Below the pieces are notes generated by a model. It was not told where the DNA came from. It worked only from the letters and a program-made list of their open reading frames with translations, and did no database searches. The position numbers were made by a program, and so were the translations under genes. This document shows positions 45,786-58,695 of a DNA stretch of 64,000 bases, one piece after another; positions within the stretch are counted from its first letter, which is position 1, and each line of letters opens with the position of its first letter. The stretch is from Haematococcus lacustris (taxonomy: Eukaryota > Chlorophyta > Chlorophyceae > Chlamydomonadales > Haematococcaceae), in assembly GCA_030144725.1 (NCBI GenBank), contig JASKMD010000015.1, positions 7,328,866 through 7,392,865 of the forward strand, in the 5' to 3' direction.

Positions 45786-47808
45786 ATGCTGCAAAAACGA
45801 CTGGGGCCTGTGAGGGCGACAGCCTCAGCCGCAGCTGCAGCACAGTACCGTGCGCAGCTCACAGGACGCACTGCATATACATATAGGCAATGGGAGCCAC
45901 CCCGGTCCGACCCCCAGCTGCTGACCAGCTTTATCCGCAGAGCAAGCAGCCCTGCCCAGCTGTTGGAGATAGTGACGCAGCATCAAGGCAGCGTGAACGC
46001 CATTCACATCGCTGCAGCCTTCAATCGCACAGTTTACCTGTATCGGCGGCCGAGCCTGCTTGCCTCGGATGCCCGCATCATTAATAACCAGCTGTTACCT
46101 GTTTTGATCAAGGAACTGCGTGTTTGCAAAAGCATGCTCCAAGCCCGTGGCATTGCCACAGTTCTCCACGCCATGGGTAGCCTGGACGTGCGCGAGCGTG
46201 AGCTGCTGCAGGACCTCGCTGCTGCAGCAGAGCCACAGCTAGGCCAGTTCACAACCCAGGGCTTGGCCAACATGCTGTGGGCCCTTGCCCGCTGTGGCTT
46301 CCAGGCTCCTGCCCGGTGGATGGATGTGTGTGTGGGGAGCTGCCAGGCTAAGCTGGTACAGTTCAGCCCTCAAGAGCTGTCCATCACCTTGTGGTCCTTG
46401 TCCCGCCTAAAGTGCAAGCTCAGTGCAGACACCCACTCCAACTTCCTGCGCTGGGCACTCAGCATCCTCTACCAGTTTGAACCACACTCCTTGGTGCTTC
46501 TGGCTTACTCGCTGGGGTCCATGGAGCAGCGACCAAGCCCTGAATGGGTCACAGCCTTCGTCAAAGCATTGCTGCACCCGCCAGGCCTGGCCCGGTTCAC
46601 TCCTCAAGGCCAGTGCCAGGTCCTGTGGGCGCTGGGGCGCATGGGTTACACCCCCACTCCCATCTTTGCCAACACTGTCAACAGCTTCATGCTGGAGCCT
46701 AGCCTGCTGCCAGCGTACAAGCCCATTGACTTGTCAACTTTGGTGTATGCCCTGGTGCAGCTCAGCCTGCCCATCAGTGACGCCCTGTACAAGGCCATCA
46801 TGAGCAAATGGCAAGTCTGTCTGTCCAGCCTAAGTAGCATGCAGCTGGCCAACTCAGTCTGGGCATTTGCACATCTGCAGCTGGGCCTCCCGCAGCGCCA
46901 GCTGTCCACCCCTGCCATCGCCAAGTGCCTCACAGCCTGCTACATCAGCATGGATCGCTTCAACCATCGTGACCTGGCTATGCTAGCATGGGGCATGGCC
47001 ACCCTACGCTTCCAGTTGCCGGCAACCTTCCTGCAGAGTATGCAGTGGCGCATGGAGCAGGTGCGGAGCAGCTGTGCCGCAGGTGGCCAAGGCAAGCCAG
47101 GCCCACCAGCCAGCTTGGCCGCCACCAGTGGGCAGGAAGCAGGTGCTAGAGACACAGCCCTGGGGTTCTGTGCAATAGCAGGAAGCTGGCGTATCAGCAG
47201 CGAGACAGCATACCAGCCTCACACCCAGAGTGACACCCTGTGTGCGACAGTGCAGTTGAGGAGGGGAGCAAAGGCACACATGTACATGCATGCATACTCA
47301 CATGGGTTTGTGTGCTATCTCAATGCAGTCAGCACAACAGGCCTCCTGCCCAGCAAACAGGCTGTGTTTTGCATGCAATGACACGAGGCCAGCCCAACAC
47401 AGCGACTTACGTCCAGGACATTGAGCCTTGTAGCTGGCAGCAGCTGGGACTCACGCACACGACTGACCCAGACCCTCTTGGTTACTCCCTCACCCAGCCC
47501 CTGCCTTTAGGTGGGGTATAAAAGGATTGCTTCAGCTCTTCAGCCTGACACAGCAATTGATGGGCGACGCGCCAGTGTGCTGCACCTGCCTGCCTAGCCC
47601 TGTGCTGCCTGACCTCCCGCTGCTGCAGGTGGGCTCGGAGTTCATGCCCCAAGAGGTATCCTGTACGATGTGGGCTCTGGCCCGCCTGGGCGCCTCCCCC
47701 TCAGCCGGCCTGCTGGTGGAGTTCTTTGCGGCCACAGACCGCCGCCTCAGCTCCTTCAAGCCCCAGGAGCTCAGCAACATGATCTGGGCACTGGCCAAGG
47801 TCAGGCAG

Positions 47809-47843
<35 letters not shown>

Positions 47844-50800
47844 GGACAGGGAGAGAAGGATGTGGCACAGGCAGTTCCCACTCAGCTGCCGAGCTACCAA
47901 GCTGCAGTGCAGGCGTTATGAGGGTGTCATGCAGATCAACGTGATGCAGTGCTGCGCAGTGCAGCAGCTATGAGGAATTGCGGAGCTAGCAGAGCAGCGT
48001 GGCAGGCAGGCAGAGGGGCCAGCACAGCAGGAGAGGGGGTGGGCCTGGCATCAGACCCTCACACACCCTTCCAAGCACACCCTGCCGCCCCAGCTCACCA
48101 TCCCTTCAGTCTATGCCTCTATCACTCTGCAGGTGCAACACAGGCCGGATAAGGCCTGGGTGGATGAGTTCATGCGAGCTGCCTTCCACCGCCTGACTGA
48201 GTTCACCCCACAGGTGAGGCCAATTGGCCAGGCTCGCAGTGGCTGGGTGGCAGGCCATTAGGCAGGCAAGACTACTCGCACGAGTGCGCTGCTGGATGCA
48301 AATAGCGCTGGTGTCCACACTGCAACACGCTGATGTGCCTGCATGCCTTCTGCTTGCCTCCAAGCCTCCATGTGCTTGCTCCTTGGCAGCCTTACAACAC
48401 CATGCACACTCATGCTACCCATGTTCAGCTGGCCATGCCATCAGCCGTGACCATCCTTGCCCAGCCGCACCACAGCGGACATGGCAAGCCCTCACCTCCC
48501 TGCCTTTGCTGCCCAGGGACTTGGGAACACCACCTGGGCCCTGGCGGTCCTGGGGCTGCGGCCTCCCCCTGCCTGGCTGTACGCCTTTGTCAAGGCAGCT
48601 GCGCCCCAGCTGAGCAGCATGCGCCCCATCGACCTCATAGTCACAATCCAGGCGCTGCGGGTGATGAACTCAGGGCCACAGGGGCTGGGGCTGCAGCGTG
48701 TGGCAGAGTTTGTGGATGCTGCTGTAGCTGAGCTGCAGGGGCGTGCAGGCAGGGAGGAGACGGAGGAGAAGACGCAGCGGCCAGTGGCAGGCCAGCAGGG
48801 ACACCAGGCATCGGTAGGCCAGCAGGGGCAGCAGGGGCAGTGGGTGCAGCAGAACTGGGAAGTCCAGGGGCAGGGGCAGTGGCAAAGGGCACCAGTTTTG
48901 ACAAAGGTGCAGCGGCAGATGGCAAAGGCGCAGCAGCACCAGGCAATGATGGCCCTGCCACTGCAGCTGGCACCTGTGAACGGTGCAGTGCACCCCCACA
49001 CGGGCCCTAGTCAAGCTGCTCCTGGCCCCTCCTCTCCACCCACCAGGCATATCCCAGCACCTACAGCAGGCAACCAGTATTTGCCTGCCTCACGACTGGT
49101 GCTAGGCCCAGTGGTGAAGCACATCCCTCCTGCCCAGCGCCTACCCGCCCGCAAGGCCCTAAAGCTGATGGCACCCCAGCCCAGTGATCAGCCCCTTGAG
49201 CTACCACCTGGCCTGGCTGCCGCCCTGGGCCCCACCCTGGCCCCAGACTTCCCATCCCACCAGCTAGGCCGCCCAGCCAGCAGCCCCCTGCTGAGGGGCA
49301 GGGCAGGGGACAGCCTGCTGCCCTCCCAGCCACCCTCCCTCCGCAGCCCCAGCCCCCTGTGGCCCATGCACCCCAGAGCACCAGGCTGGCCACCATCAGG
49401 CCCGCCCCTTGACTGGCAGGGCCAACCTCACCACCCACCTCCTGTCCTGCAGCCCATGCCCACAATGAGGTTCAGTGCAGCCGCCCCTCCGCCAGGGGCT
49501 CTGGGCCAGGGGCTGCAGGGACAGATGCACCAGCCCAGCTTGCCAGATCAAAGCCTGCCGGACCAGGCAGAGGGGCACACACAGCCAGCTGACATGGCAC
49601 AGCCCCGACAGCCACCTCCACCTCCTCCTCCATCAAATCAGCCACCTCAGTCAGTTCAGTCAGATCAGCCACCTCCACCACCTCAATCAGATCAGCCACC
49701 TCCACCACCTAAGTCAGAGCAGCCACCTCCACCACCTACGTCAGATCAGCCACCACAATCATATCAGCCACCTCAGTCAGCCCAGTCAGCTCAGCCACCT
49801 CAGCCCGGGTCTCAGGGTGAGGCAGCAGGTGCCAGCCCAGGCTCTAGCCCCCACCCAGGCCCAGCCCAGCCAGGACTCCCAGACCTGTCACTGTCAGTGG
49901 CGCTGGCGCAGTCCGCCTCCTCGCCAGGCCAAAGCAGCAGCTCCACCCTAGGGCCAGGGCCACCAGGCATCAGGCCCCCGGTGAGCTGGCCCAGCCCTGC
50001 CCAGCCCCTGCAGCCACCCCTACCCCCCTCCCAGCTGCCAGAGGAGGGGTTGTGGTCGTGCAGGCCAGGTGCTGAGGCCCAGGCCCAGGCGCAGCTCCAG
50101 CCTGCAGGCCTGCCTGCGCCACACCCTGCTGCCCTGACCTCGCCACCTCCGCAGGCCCTGACTCCGCAGCAGCAGCAGCCCAGCCTTCAGCAGCAGCAGC
50201 AGCCTCAGCCCAGCCTGGCGCCTACTGTCAGCAAGGCAGCTGCAGAGAGCCATGAACCCCTTGACCCTCTGCACCAGTCTCAGGCCCTGCCTGGAGCACC
50301 AGCCCAGCAAGGCGTCCAGCCTCAGCCCCACCCAAGGCGAGTGAGCAGGCGAGGTGCGCAAGCAGGCCAGGCCGCAAGTCAGGCACCTAGGTTGGGTGGC
50401 TTAGGTCAGAGCCAGCAACAGCCAGAGGGGGACTCAGGGGCCAGGGGAGCTGCAAGTCAGGGCCACCTGGTGCAGCAGCCTGGCATGTCCAGTCAGTCAG
50501 GCGAGCTAGCTGAGAGGAGCAATGACAACAGTGATGTCACGGGGTGCCAGCCCAGCAACAGCAGCAGCAGCCATGGCAGCAGCAGCCAAGGCAGCGGCCA
50601 TAGCAGCAGCCTTAGCAGCCACACATGCAGGCTGAGCGCTGCGGTGCGAGCCAGTGAGTCAGGGCTGGTGGGCGCCCGCCAGGTGGCCCTGCTCCTGACT
50701 GCTGCCTCGCACCGCCCTGTGCCCAGCCAAGGGGGTCGATCAGCCTGGGCCTTGCCTCCTCCCTCGCCTACCACCCACCCCGCCCAGCCAGCAGCCACCA

Positions 50801-51261
50801 CACCAAGCCCTGTCAGCACCCTCTGGCCCCCCTCCACATCAGCACCTGAACACTGGGCAGGGGGTGGTGGCACCACAGCAGCAGCAGCAGCAGGCGCAGG
50901 CGCAGGTGCAGCAGTCCCTGACTACTCAGCACCACCAGGGGCAGCAGTGGCAGCAGAGGCAACAGGGGCAGAAGGAGCAGCAGGGAGTGAGGCAGCAGCA
51001 GCTGCTGGCCCTGCCTCACCCCCTGTCAGGCTAGGTGTGGTGGCTGCAGCACCAGCCCCCTGCAGCCCCAGCTCCCTGCAGCTGCTCCGCCAGCTGCAGC
51101 AGGGCCCGCCGCCCAGCCAGCCCACCACCTTGGCTGCCCTGCTGGCCCTGGGCCCTGAGGGCGAGCCGCAGCCCTGGCTGGACAGCTCTGCACTGGCGCG
51201 CTTTGACTGCCCGGTCCAAGCTGCAGGGCCAGAGGTAGCTGGCGGGGAGGAGGTGGGGTAG
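45786..51261 (+). CDS. Octotricopeptide-repeat (OPR) protein with long low-complexity tail, organelle RNA factor
   Basis: Four exons, 45786-47060, 47629-47799, 48133-48213 and 48517-51261, all in phase 0, give about 1423 residues. The ATG at 45786 (MLQKRLGPVRATASAAAAAQ) starts an Arg/Ala-rich transit-type sequence. About ten 38-residue repeats follow, with a helix seen as NMLWALARCG, ITLWSLSRL, QVLWALGRMG, NSVWAFAHL, CTMWALARLG, NMIWALAK and NTTWALAVLG, each followed by a PPPEW-type turn (QAPARWMD, RPSPEWVTAF, RPDKAWVDEF, RPPPAWLYAF). This is the OPR hallmark; such proteins bind specific chloroplast or mitochondrial mRNAs, as TBC2 does for psbC. The last about 830 residues are Pro/Gln/Ser/Ala-rich with tandem QSDQPPPPP units and no visible domain. 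No RAP domain. Exon 2 holds one repeat and exon 3 part of another. Confidence 0.85.
49615..49800 (+). repeat. Coding tandem repeat, Pro-Pro-Ser-Asp-Gln units
   Basis: Imperfect 27-30 base units (CAGCCACCTCCACCACCT with TCAGATCAG linkers) inside the last exon of the OPR-like gene. The unit lengths keep the reading frame, consistent with selection for an open tail. Confidence 0.8.
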
Positions 51262-52152
51262 GCGCCCCTGCCTGTGACATTGGAAGGGGCACAGCAGCAG
51301 CAGGAGCCGCCCCACCACTGCCTGGCACCAAGTGGCGCAGGGGCAGCAACGCAGTGGCTGTGGCAGGCACCGTGAAGGTGGCAAGAAGCAGCAGCAGCAG
51401 CAGCAGGAGGGGAGCAGCAGCAAGAGGGGCCTGAGACTCTGTGGATTGTCAGTGAGCTTTGGGCCAGACCAGGCCAGGCCAGGCTGGAACTCCACACATG
51501 CTAGCGGAAAGCTTCAGCTTCCTCGCAGCTACTGCACAGGTCACCCAGTATCACAGGCTTTTTGGTGCACATGCTTGCAGCCAGCATGTCCGACATGTGA
51601 TCCGCATGGTCACTGGGCGTGTATGCGTACCTTGGCTCTGGGGCTTCAACCAATACCTACTGACATGCTGACCGCACTGCCCAACTTAAAACAACATCAG
51701 GAGATGGAGCAACGCACTTTCTTGGTAACTACACAGATAGGTGCCTAAACCCGGATGCCTCATGTACGGCATAGTTTTGCAGCCACAAAGGCCCTAGGCT
51801 TGAGTCGGCCACTGTGTCTGAGCAGAGGCACCTACTTTTGAAGTCGTGTCGTCGTCTAGTCTCAGGCTGCCCTGTGCCGGGTCGCTCCGCATTTGGCTGC
51901 TGTGTGCTGTGCCTATGAGGTGTGGTGCAGGGACCTGAGGTGTGTCCCATGCAACCATCGAGCACTGGGGTGCCCTTTGATGTCTGCCCAACCTCTTCCA
52001 GCCTACCGGCTTTCACCCTTTCACTTGATAGCATGGTCATTGGCATATTTGGGGTGTGTTACCCTTCACTATTATACATCCCTCAAACATATTCAAAAGT
52101 TGAAATCAGTTCTGCTTTCTACATGCATGGCATTCTATAACATGCTTGCTGC
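51262..52152. other. 3' flank of the OPR-like gene; no gene recognised
   Basis: CAG-rich at about 51380-51420, then ordinary TG/CA-rich DNA up to the assembly gap. No coding signal. Confidence 0.4.
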
Positions 52153-52652
52153 NNNNNNNNNNNNNNNNNNNNNNNNNNNNNNNNNNNNNNNNNNNNNNNN
52201 NNNNNNNNNNNNNNNNNNNNNNNNNNNNNNNNNNNNNNNNNNNNNNNNNNNNNNNNNNNNNNNNNNNNNNNNNNNNNNNNNNNNNNNNNNNNNNNNNNNN
52301 NNNNNNNNNNNNNNNNNNNNNNNNNNNNNNNNNNNNNNNNNNNNNNNNNNNNNNNNNNNNNNNNNNNNNNNNNNNNNNNNNNNNNNNNNNNNNNNNNNNN
52401 NNNNNNNNNNNNNNNNNNNNNNNNNNNNNNNNNNNNNNNNNNNNNNNNNNNNNNNNNNNNNNNNNNNNNNNNNNNNNNNNNNNNNNNNNNNNNNNNNNNN
52501 NNNNNNNNNNNNNNNNNNNNNNNNNNNNNNNNNNNNNNNNNNNNNNNNNNNNNNNNNNNNNNNNNNNNNNNNNNNNNNNNNNNNNNNNNNNNNNNNNNNN
52601 NNNNNNNNNNNNNNNNNNNNNNNNNNNNNNNNNNNNNNNNNNNNNNNNNNNN
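52153..52652. other. Assembly gap (500 N)
   Basis: Exactly 500 undetermined bases, the usual size for a scaffold gap of unknown length. Any ORF shown across it is meaningless, and the two sides may not be the stated distance apart. Confidence 0.99.
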
Positions 52653-52914
52653 GATCTGCACCGCCAGTTTCCAGGCTGCATGGCTGACCGACCAGCAGCG
52701 ACATCAGGAAAAGGAGGGATGGCAGCAAGTTGATGGCCCTACGCCCATCCCCTCTGAACTTGATGGGCCGTGCGCAGGGTCATCACCCACAACTTATCGA
52801 CCAACCTCTTCACTTTAGGTTGTGTTTGGTTTCAGTCTAGCACAGTGCGTTGCGGCACCCATGATCCTGGCAGTGCTCTGCAACGCACTCTGCAGCCTGT
52901 GTTATTTAAAAACC

Positions 52915-53546
52915 AGTCTGACATGCTCCATCTGACAGCAATGACAGATAGCCAGAGTACACGCATGCGCTCACCGCACAGCTGCAGGTCGTAATAACCT
53001 CATACAGTTGGCCTTATGACCCTGGCTTGCTGCTGGGAACTGCCCTCCTGCTAGCCCTCCCGCTCCTGTACCACACAACTCACCTGCACTGCGCACCCAC
53101 CATGCAGCCATACCTACCTGACGGTTTCCTCGATATCCCTCTACAGTACGGATTTAAAAATAGTAACAGGATCACCAGGCACACAGGGAGCTCACCCTGT
53201 GCTTGACGATGGACTCACTAGCCCCTCCCAAAGTGGCAAGCATGCGGTGGGTGTGGTGGCAAACCCAGTGGATGGCACGGTCAGGCCCCTACCTCTTCAG
53301 AGCCTGCCCCACTCCCCTGTGCTTCCCAACTCTCAAACACCCTGCACCTCAGACAGCTTGAATGTATATGCAAGATGGGTGCAAGTGACTCGCATGAAGC
53401 CCTGATGTAATATCTAGTCAACAGCTGTGAGCAGGTGTGTCTATCTGCAGCTACTGCCCCAATCGATGTGCCACCCAGCCGCACCTGCCCCATCCACCGC
53501 CACCACTGCACCAGGCGCCCCTCCCACCATTCCGACCCTTCATGCC
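52915..53546. repeat. Duplicated 3' flank of the helical-repeat family, unit 1
   Basis: Blocks here recur downstream of copy 2: 52940-52992 (GATAGCCAGAGTACACGC..GCACAGCTGCAGG) matches about 55950-56000, and about 53180-53400 matches about 56100-56320 (GTGGTGGCAAA..GTGGATGG). The duplication therefore covered gene plus about 0.9 kb of 3' flank. Similarity is moderate with indels. Confidence 0.7.
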
Positions 53547-55755
53547 TCACACTCTTGGCCGCACTGGGCGCGGCAGCAGCCCTAGTGCCTGGCCTGTCCG
53601 CTGTGATGAAAGCACGCCAACACCCTTGGCCTGGGCACCTGGCAGGGGGAGTGCGCCCTGCTGCCTTGCCTGCTGCCCAGCTGACACGATGACTGCCTGC
53701 TGCTGCTGAGCTGCTGGTGTGGCTGCAGCTGGTGCCTTCACCTGGCCTGCAAGATGCTCCCCCTCTGTTTGCAGCAGCTGCCGCCACGCCTCAGCCTCAG
53801 GCAAGCTGGCCCGCACCTCCTCACGCATGAAGGCTGCCCGCTCACTGTCACTAGCCAGCTGATCGAAGACTGCCTTGTTGACCACCGCCGCTGCATCAAA
53901 GTGTGCCAGCTGCTGCAGCTTGACATGAGCCACCACCCCTGACATGCTGCCATCATGTAGGTAGTTGGAGTTGTGCTCAACAGCTATACCCTGCTGTACC
54001 CCTGGTTGATGCACCAGCAGCAAAGCGCAGTGGGTGCCGTCCTGACTGAGTGCAGCCTGTTGTGTTTCACTGTGACCAGCATCTGTCAGCGCTTGCACCA
54101 GCTGGCCGCAATCAATTTGCCTGCATGCTGTCTGAAACCTTCCCAGGGTGCTCTTATGGAAGGCTGCAGCTTTCAACACAAGCTCCTGCAATGCTGGTGA
54201 TGCTGCCAGGGATGTCTGGCCTCCAGTGCAGATATGCAGCCACTGACTGGCTGTGTACAGCTGCAGCAGATCCTGCTCGCCCCATTGTTGCCCAACTGAT
54301 TCCCTCCTGCTGCACTCCCTCCACACTGCTGCTGCCATGCTGTTCAGCTGCGGCTCACTGGCCAGCTGGCTGTGGCCTGATGACACTGCCTCGTGGATGG
54401 ACAGGGCAAGGAGCATGCTCCTGGCATACAGCAGGTTGGTCAGGTGCTGCGTGGTGAAGGCTGCCAGGTCTGCCTTGGCCACTCCTGCTGCCAGGCTGCG
54501 CACTGAGTAGTCCAGGTAGCCAAGGCGGGCCAGGCCATACAGGCTGTTTGTCCGGTCTTGGCCATTCATCACTTGCTGCACTTGTGCTGCCCGCTCAGCC
54601 AGCAGCATGCAAACCTCCTTGTCATGCCACAGCACTAGGCTCATGGCGTACATAATTGTGCAAGCCTCTTGGGTTCTTAAGCCAGGAACCACAGACTTTG
54701 CCCTGGCTGCAAACTGGTCCAGCAGCTGCCTTGCCCCTTCCCTGCAGCCAGGCAGCTTGCTGGCAGCCCAGATTAGGCTGGCCCACTGCCCAGGCTCAGC
54801 ATCCCTTGTGACCTCACCCTGGCTGATGGCGGCTGTGACTGACTGCAGCAGGGGCTGGGCACTGCCTGTATAGCCTGACTTGGCCATGGCCCACAGTGTC
54901 ATGCTGATGGCCTGACTAGCAGCACCCCAGGCCAGCTTCTCAGGCAGCAGCTGCACTGCCTGGTCGCACAGCCAGGTCAAGTCAGAGCTGTCACTGCACT
55001 TCATGCCAGCTGTGGCCAGGCCATGCAGCAGATTGCTCCAGTCACGCCAGCCAGCGCTCCTCATAGCCTCACTGCTGGCACTGTGGCTGGCAATGGCTGT
55101 GCAGGCTAAGGTGGCAGCGGCAGCAGGGAGGTGGGGCTTGAGCTTGCCCAGGGACCAGGCTGCCATGTTCAGCTGGCGAGCATCAAACTGCTGCAATGGC
55201 GAAGGTGTGGGAGGGCTGACAGCTTTGCTATCTCCAGCCCCTCCAGCCATGCGCTGCAGCAAGGCCATCACTGCATTGTGCTGTGCTAGAGTCATGTGGG
55301 TTCTGCTGTTCTCCGGCTGCCTGGCCCAGTCTGCAAAGCACCACAGCAGCTGTGACGTCTCCTTCACCTGGCTACTGCTGCTCAGGAAGGGCAGCTCCTC
55401 CACCGCTGACACTAGCTGCTCCAGGTCCTGCTTGGGTCGGGGTGCCGGGTTATACTGGCGCAGGGCTGCAGGGCAGAGAGGCAGGACATGGACATGAGCC
55501 TATCTGCACAAATGCAGTTCACCTGCTGCTACTTAGGCTGCTGGCAGGCATCAGTCAGCAGTGGCTGTCCTGCCCTACTGCTGGCAGCGTGTGGGGCTGC
55601 TCACTTTGTGCTGGCGCCCTTAGCGTTCGCGAAGGCCTGTCGGTGGGCCAGGGCGGCAAGCAGGTGCGAGGCGCAGGGCTGCGCAGTAGTCCAGGGAGTC
55701 GCGAACCCCAGCCGTGCCCGCTCAAGCAAGTGCGGGTAGGCAGCAGTTGCCGCAT
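53547..55755 (-). CDS. Helical-repeat (OPR/FASTK-like) family protein, tandem copy 1
   Basis: Two exons, 55755-55605 and 55465-53547, join in phase 1 to give 689 residues. Exon 1 (MRQLLPTRTCLSGHGWGSRL...) is Arg/Ser/Pro-rich without acids, typical of an organelle transit peptide. Exon 2 holds repeats of about 38 residues seen as QLLWCFADWA, NMAAWSLGKLK, MTLWAMAKSGY, SLIWAASKL, TIMYAMSLVL, NSLYGLARLGY and NLLYARSMLL. The C-terminal domain (LQDG..SGVVAHVKLQQLAHFDA, NKAVFDQLASDSERAAFM) is almost identical in copy 3 but absent from copy 2. It might be a diverged RAP-like domain; I cannot confirm this. A Gln/Ala-rich tail ends at 53547. Probable organellar RNA-binding role by family resemblance. 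Confidence 0.8.
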
Positions 55756-55899
55756 GGCGAGGGACAATGCAGGGGCTTGCACGGTGCAGCTATTTACACA
55801 TAGACTTCACGGATGTCACCAACTAGCTGCTGAGCCGAGCACTGCTCTAGGATGTTATCGCGGTCACCTCCGTGCAGCTTAACCAACCTGCTGGTTGCT

Positions 55900-56760
55900 T
55901 ATGATCGTGCGGGTCAATTGCGGGACGGAGTTGGGTCATCAACAGCTATGACAGCTAGCCAGAGTACACGCAAGGCCTGCTCACTGCACAGCTGCAGGAT
56001 CCATCCGAACGTCGTGATATCCTCGCCTGCACTGCCCGACTGCCAAGCAGCCATACCTGGCTGACGTTGATGTACATGACTGACGAGAGCACATAAGGCA
56101 CACAGGGGAGCTTCACAATGGCTACCACATGGTGGGTGCGGTGGCAAATGCTGTGGATGGCTCGGTCAGGCTGCTGGCCCTGCCTTGCCCCTTCAAACCT
56201 GCCCCCACTGCCGTGTGCTGCCCAGCTTATTGCCTGCCAGCCTTACCAAACACCCTGCACCGCAGCCAGCTGAGATGGATATGCAAGATGGGTGCAAGTG
56301 ACTTGCATGATTACCAACATGACACATTTTCATAAACCATGACACATTTTCATAAACAGCTGTGCACAGTTGTCTATCTGCAGCTTCGGCATTCATCGAT
56401 TCCCACCAGCCATGTCGCCCCAAACCAGGCCAGCCCTATAACACGATGTGCCACCCAGCTGGATCTGCCCCTCCCACCACCACTGCACCACGCGCCCCTC
56501 CCACCGTATCGACCCTTCGTGACTCACACCCTTGGCTGCACTGGGCGAGGCAGCAGCCCTGGTGCCTGGCCTGCCCGTTGTGATGAAAGCACGCCCACAC
56601 CCTTGGCCTGGGCAGCTGGCAGGGGCAGTGTGCGCTGCTGCCTTGCCTGCTGCCCAGCTGACATGCTGACTGCGTGCTGCTGATGAGCCGCTGGTGTGCT
56701 GCAGCTGCAGCTTGACACGAGCGTACCTAGCCCTGCTGTACCCCACTGCACCAGCTAGCT
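55900..56760 (-). pseudogene. Duplicated 3' flank plus orphaned C-terminal tail of copy 2
   Basis: Minus-strand 56700-56524 encodes SAGQQARQQRTLPLPAAQ and LLPRPVQPRV, matching the C-terminal tail of copy 1 (SAGQQARQQGALPLPGAQ), but it is separated from the copy 2 frame by the stop at 56898 and by a deletion of the conserved C-terminal domain. The remaining DNA to 55900 matches the flank downstream of copy 1. Confidence 0.75.
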
Positions 56761-56897
56761 ACATTACCTGGTCAATGCATCACCAGATAATGAGAGTGGA
56801 CGCCTCCCAGACTGACTTCTGCCTGTTGTGCTTCACTATGGGCAGCCTCTGCCAACGCTTGCACTAGCTGGCCGCCAACAATCTCACTGACTGCTGC

Positions 56898-58681
56898 TTA
56901 AAACATTTCCGTGGCTTTCTGATTGACAGCTGCAGCTTTAACAACAAGCCCCCGTAGCGTTGGTGAAGCCGCCAGGGATATCTGGCCTCCAGTGCAGGCG
57001 TCCAGTGACTGAGTTGCTGTGTGTAGCTGCAGCAGATCCTGCTCGCTCCATTGCTGTCCAACTTCTTCCCTCCTGCTGCACTCCCTCCACAGTGCTGCTG
57101 CCATGCTATTCACCTGCGGCTCACTGGCAGGCTGGCTGTGACCTGATGACACTGCCTGCTGGATGGACAGGGCAAGGAATATGCTCCTGGCATGCAGCAG
57201 GTTGGTCAGATCCCGCGTACAGAAAGCTGTCAAGTCTGCCTCAGCCACCTTGGTTGCCAGGCTGCGCACTGAGCTGTCCAGGTAGCCAAGGAAGGTCAGG
57301 CTGCATAGGCGGATGGCCAGCTGGCTGCTATCCATTTCACCCCTTGAGTGCCCTGCCGCCCGCACAGCCAGCTGCTTGACGAACTCTGTTTCAGGCCATA
57401 GCGCCAGGCGGGTGGCGTTGAGGAGGGTGCTGACATCTTCAGCATCAATTTCGTCCAAGCTATCGCTCACCCTGGCTGCAAACTGTGCCAGCAGTTGTCT
57501 TGTTTCCAAACTGCAGCCGTGCAGCTCTCCGGCAGCCATGATCAGTTTCCTCCAGTTTGTAAAGCGAGCAGTCTTCATAATCCGGCCCCGGCTAATAGCA
57601 GCTGTGACTGCCTGCAGTATGGGCTGGGCACTGCCTGTGTAGCCCACTGTCACCATGGCACTCAGAGGCATGTTGATGTCTTTGTAAGACAGAGTCCGAA
57701 TCGGCTTTTTAGGCAGCACCCGCACTGCCAGGTCACAGAGACTGGTTAGGGCTGGACAGTCGCTGCACTGCATGCCGGCTGCCCCCAAGGCATGCAGCAG
57801 CTGGCCCCAATCACGCCAGCTACCCTTCTTCATGGCTTCACTGCTGTCGCAGTAGCGAATGAAGACAGTGAAGGCTGAAGTTGCAGCGGGAGGAGGGAGG
57901 TGGCGCTTGAGCATGACCAGGGATAAGGCGGCAATGCTCAGCTGGTGAGCATTCTCAGCTTCATCCCCCACTCCCAAGCACTGCAGCAAGGCCCCAGTCA
58001 GCTGGCGCCTGCTGCTTGCCTCCAGCCTGTCCCATTCCGCCATGTCCAGCGCCAGATGCACCAGCTGCTTGCCCTGGCGATTGCTGATCTGCAGAGGAAG
58101 AAACTTTATCTCTGCCACCTGCTGCTCCAGGTCCAGCTTGGCTTGGGATGAGGGCTTAGACTGGGCTGCATGCAGTAAGGGACAAGGGTTGAGCGGTGCA
58201 TGTATTCCACAATTAGGCAACACGAGGAAACAGCCGCGGTTAAGCTGAAAGTGAGGTATAGCTGGTAGGCCTCAGTGGCAGCGGCAGTAAGGGGTGTGTA
58301 GTTGACCTGCTACAGTGTGGTGCAGATAGTGAATGTGACTGCAGATAGCATGTGACTACATTAGCAGCTGAGCAGTCTACATTTGACCTTTCTTGCAAGC
58401 TACATATAAACTTCAGATGCTCACAGCAAGCCTCGTAACAGGCAGCTGCGTCACTGCACTATCCCATGGCAGCGGTGTGTGCTGGCAGCAGGCGGGGGCA
58501 GCAGACTGTACCGCACACCTTGCGCATGCACGCTGAGCTTCCGCGACGGCCCGACGGGGAGGCACGTTAGGCTGCAGGTGCGAGGTGCAGGACTGCGCGA
58601 GACGCCAGCTGGTCGCGAACCCCAGCCGATGCGAAGCCCGGGTTGGGCCGAGCAGGCGCGGGCAGGCAGCAACGACTGCAT
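56898..58681 (-). CDS. Helical-repeat family protein, tandem copy 2 (C-terminally truncated)
   Basis: Exons 58681-58519 and 58165-56898 join in phase 1, as in copy 1, to give 476 residues. Exon 1 (MQSLLPARACSAQPGLRIGW...) is clearly homologous to copy 1 exon 1, including SRSPAPRTC, and is transit-peptide-like. Repeats include NMPLSAMVTVGYTGSAQPI and IRLCSLTFLGYLDSSVRSLA. A TAA at 56898-56900 ends the frame after KATEMF. Past it the same frame continues with GGQLVQALAEAAHSEAQQA, homologous to copy 1, showing that the stop is secondary. The conserved C-terminal domain is then deleted. Either a truncated working protein or a young pseudogene. Confidence 0.7.
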
Positions 58682-58695
58682 GGAGGGATGTGACT

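Noticed and set aside
51893..52733. ORFs spanning the N stretch
   Set aside because: The sequence is undetermined; openness has no meaning there.
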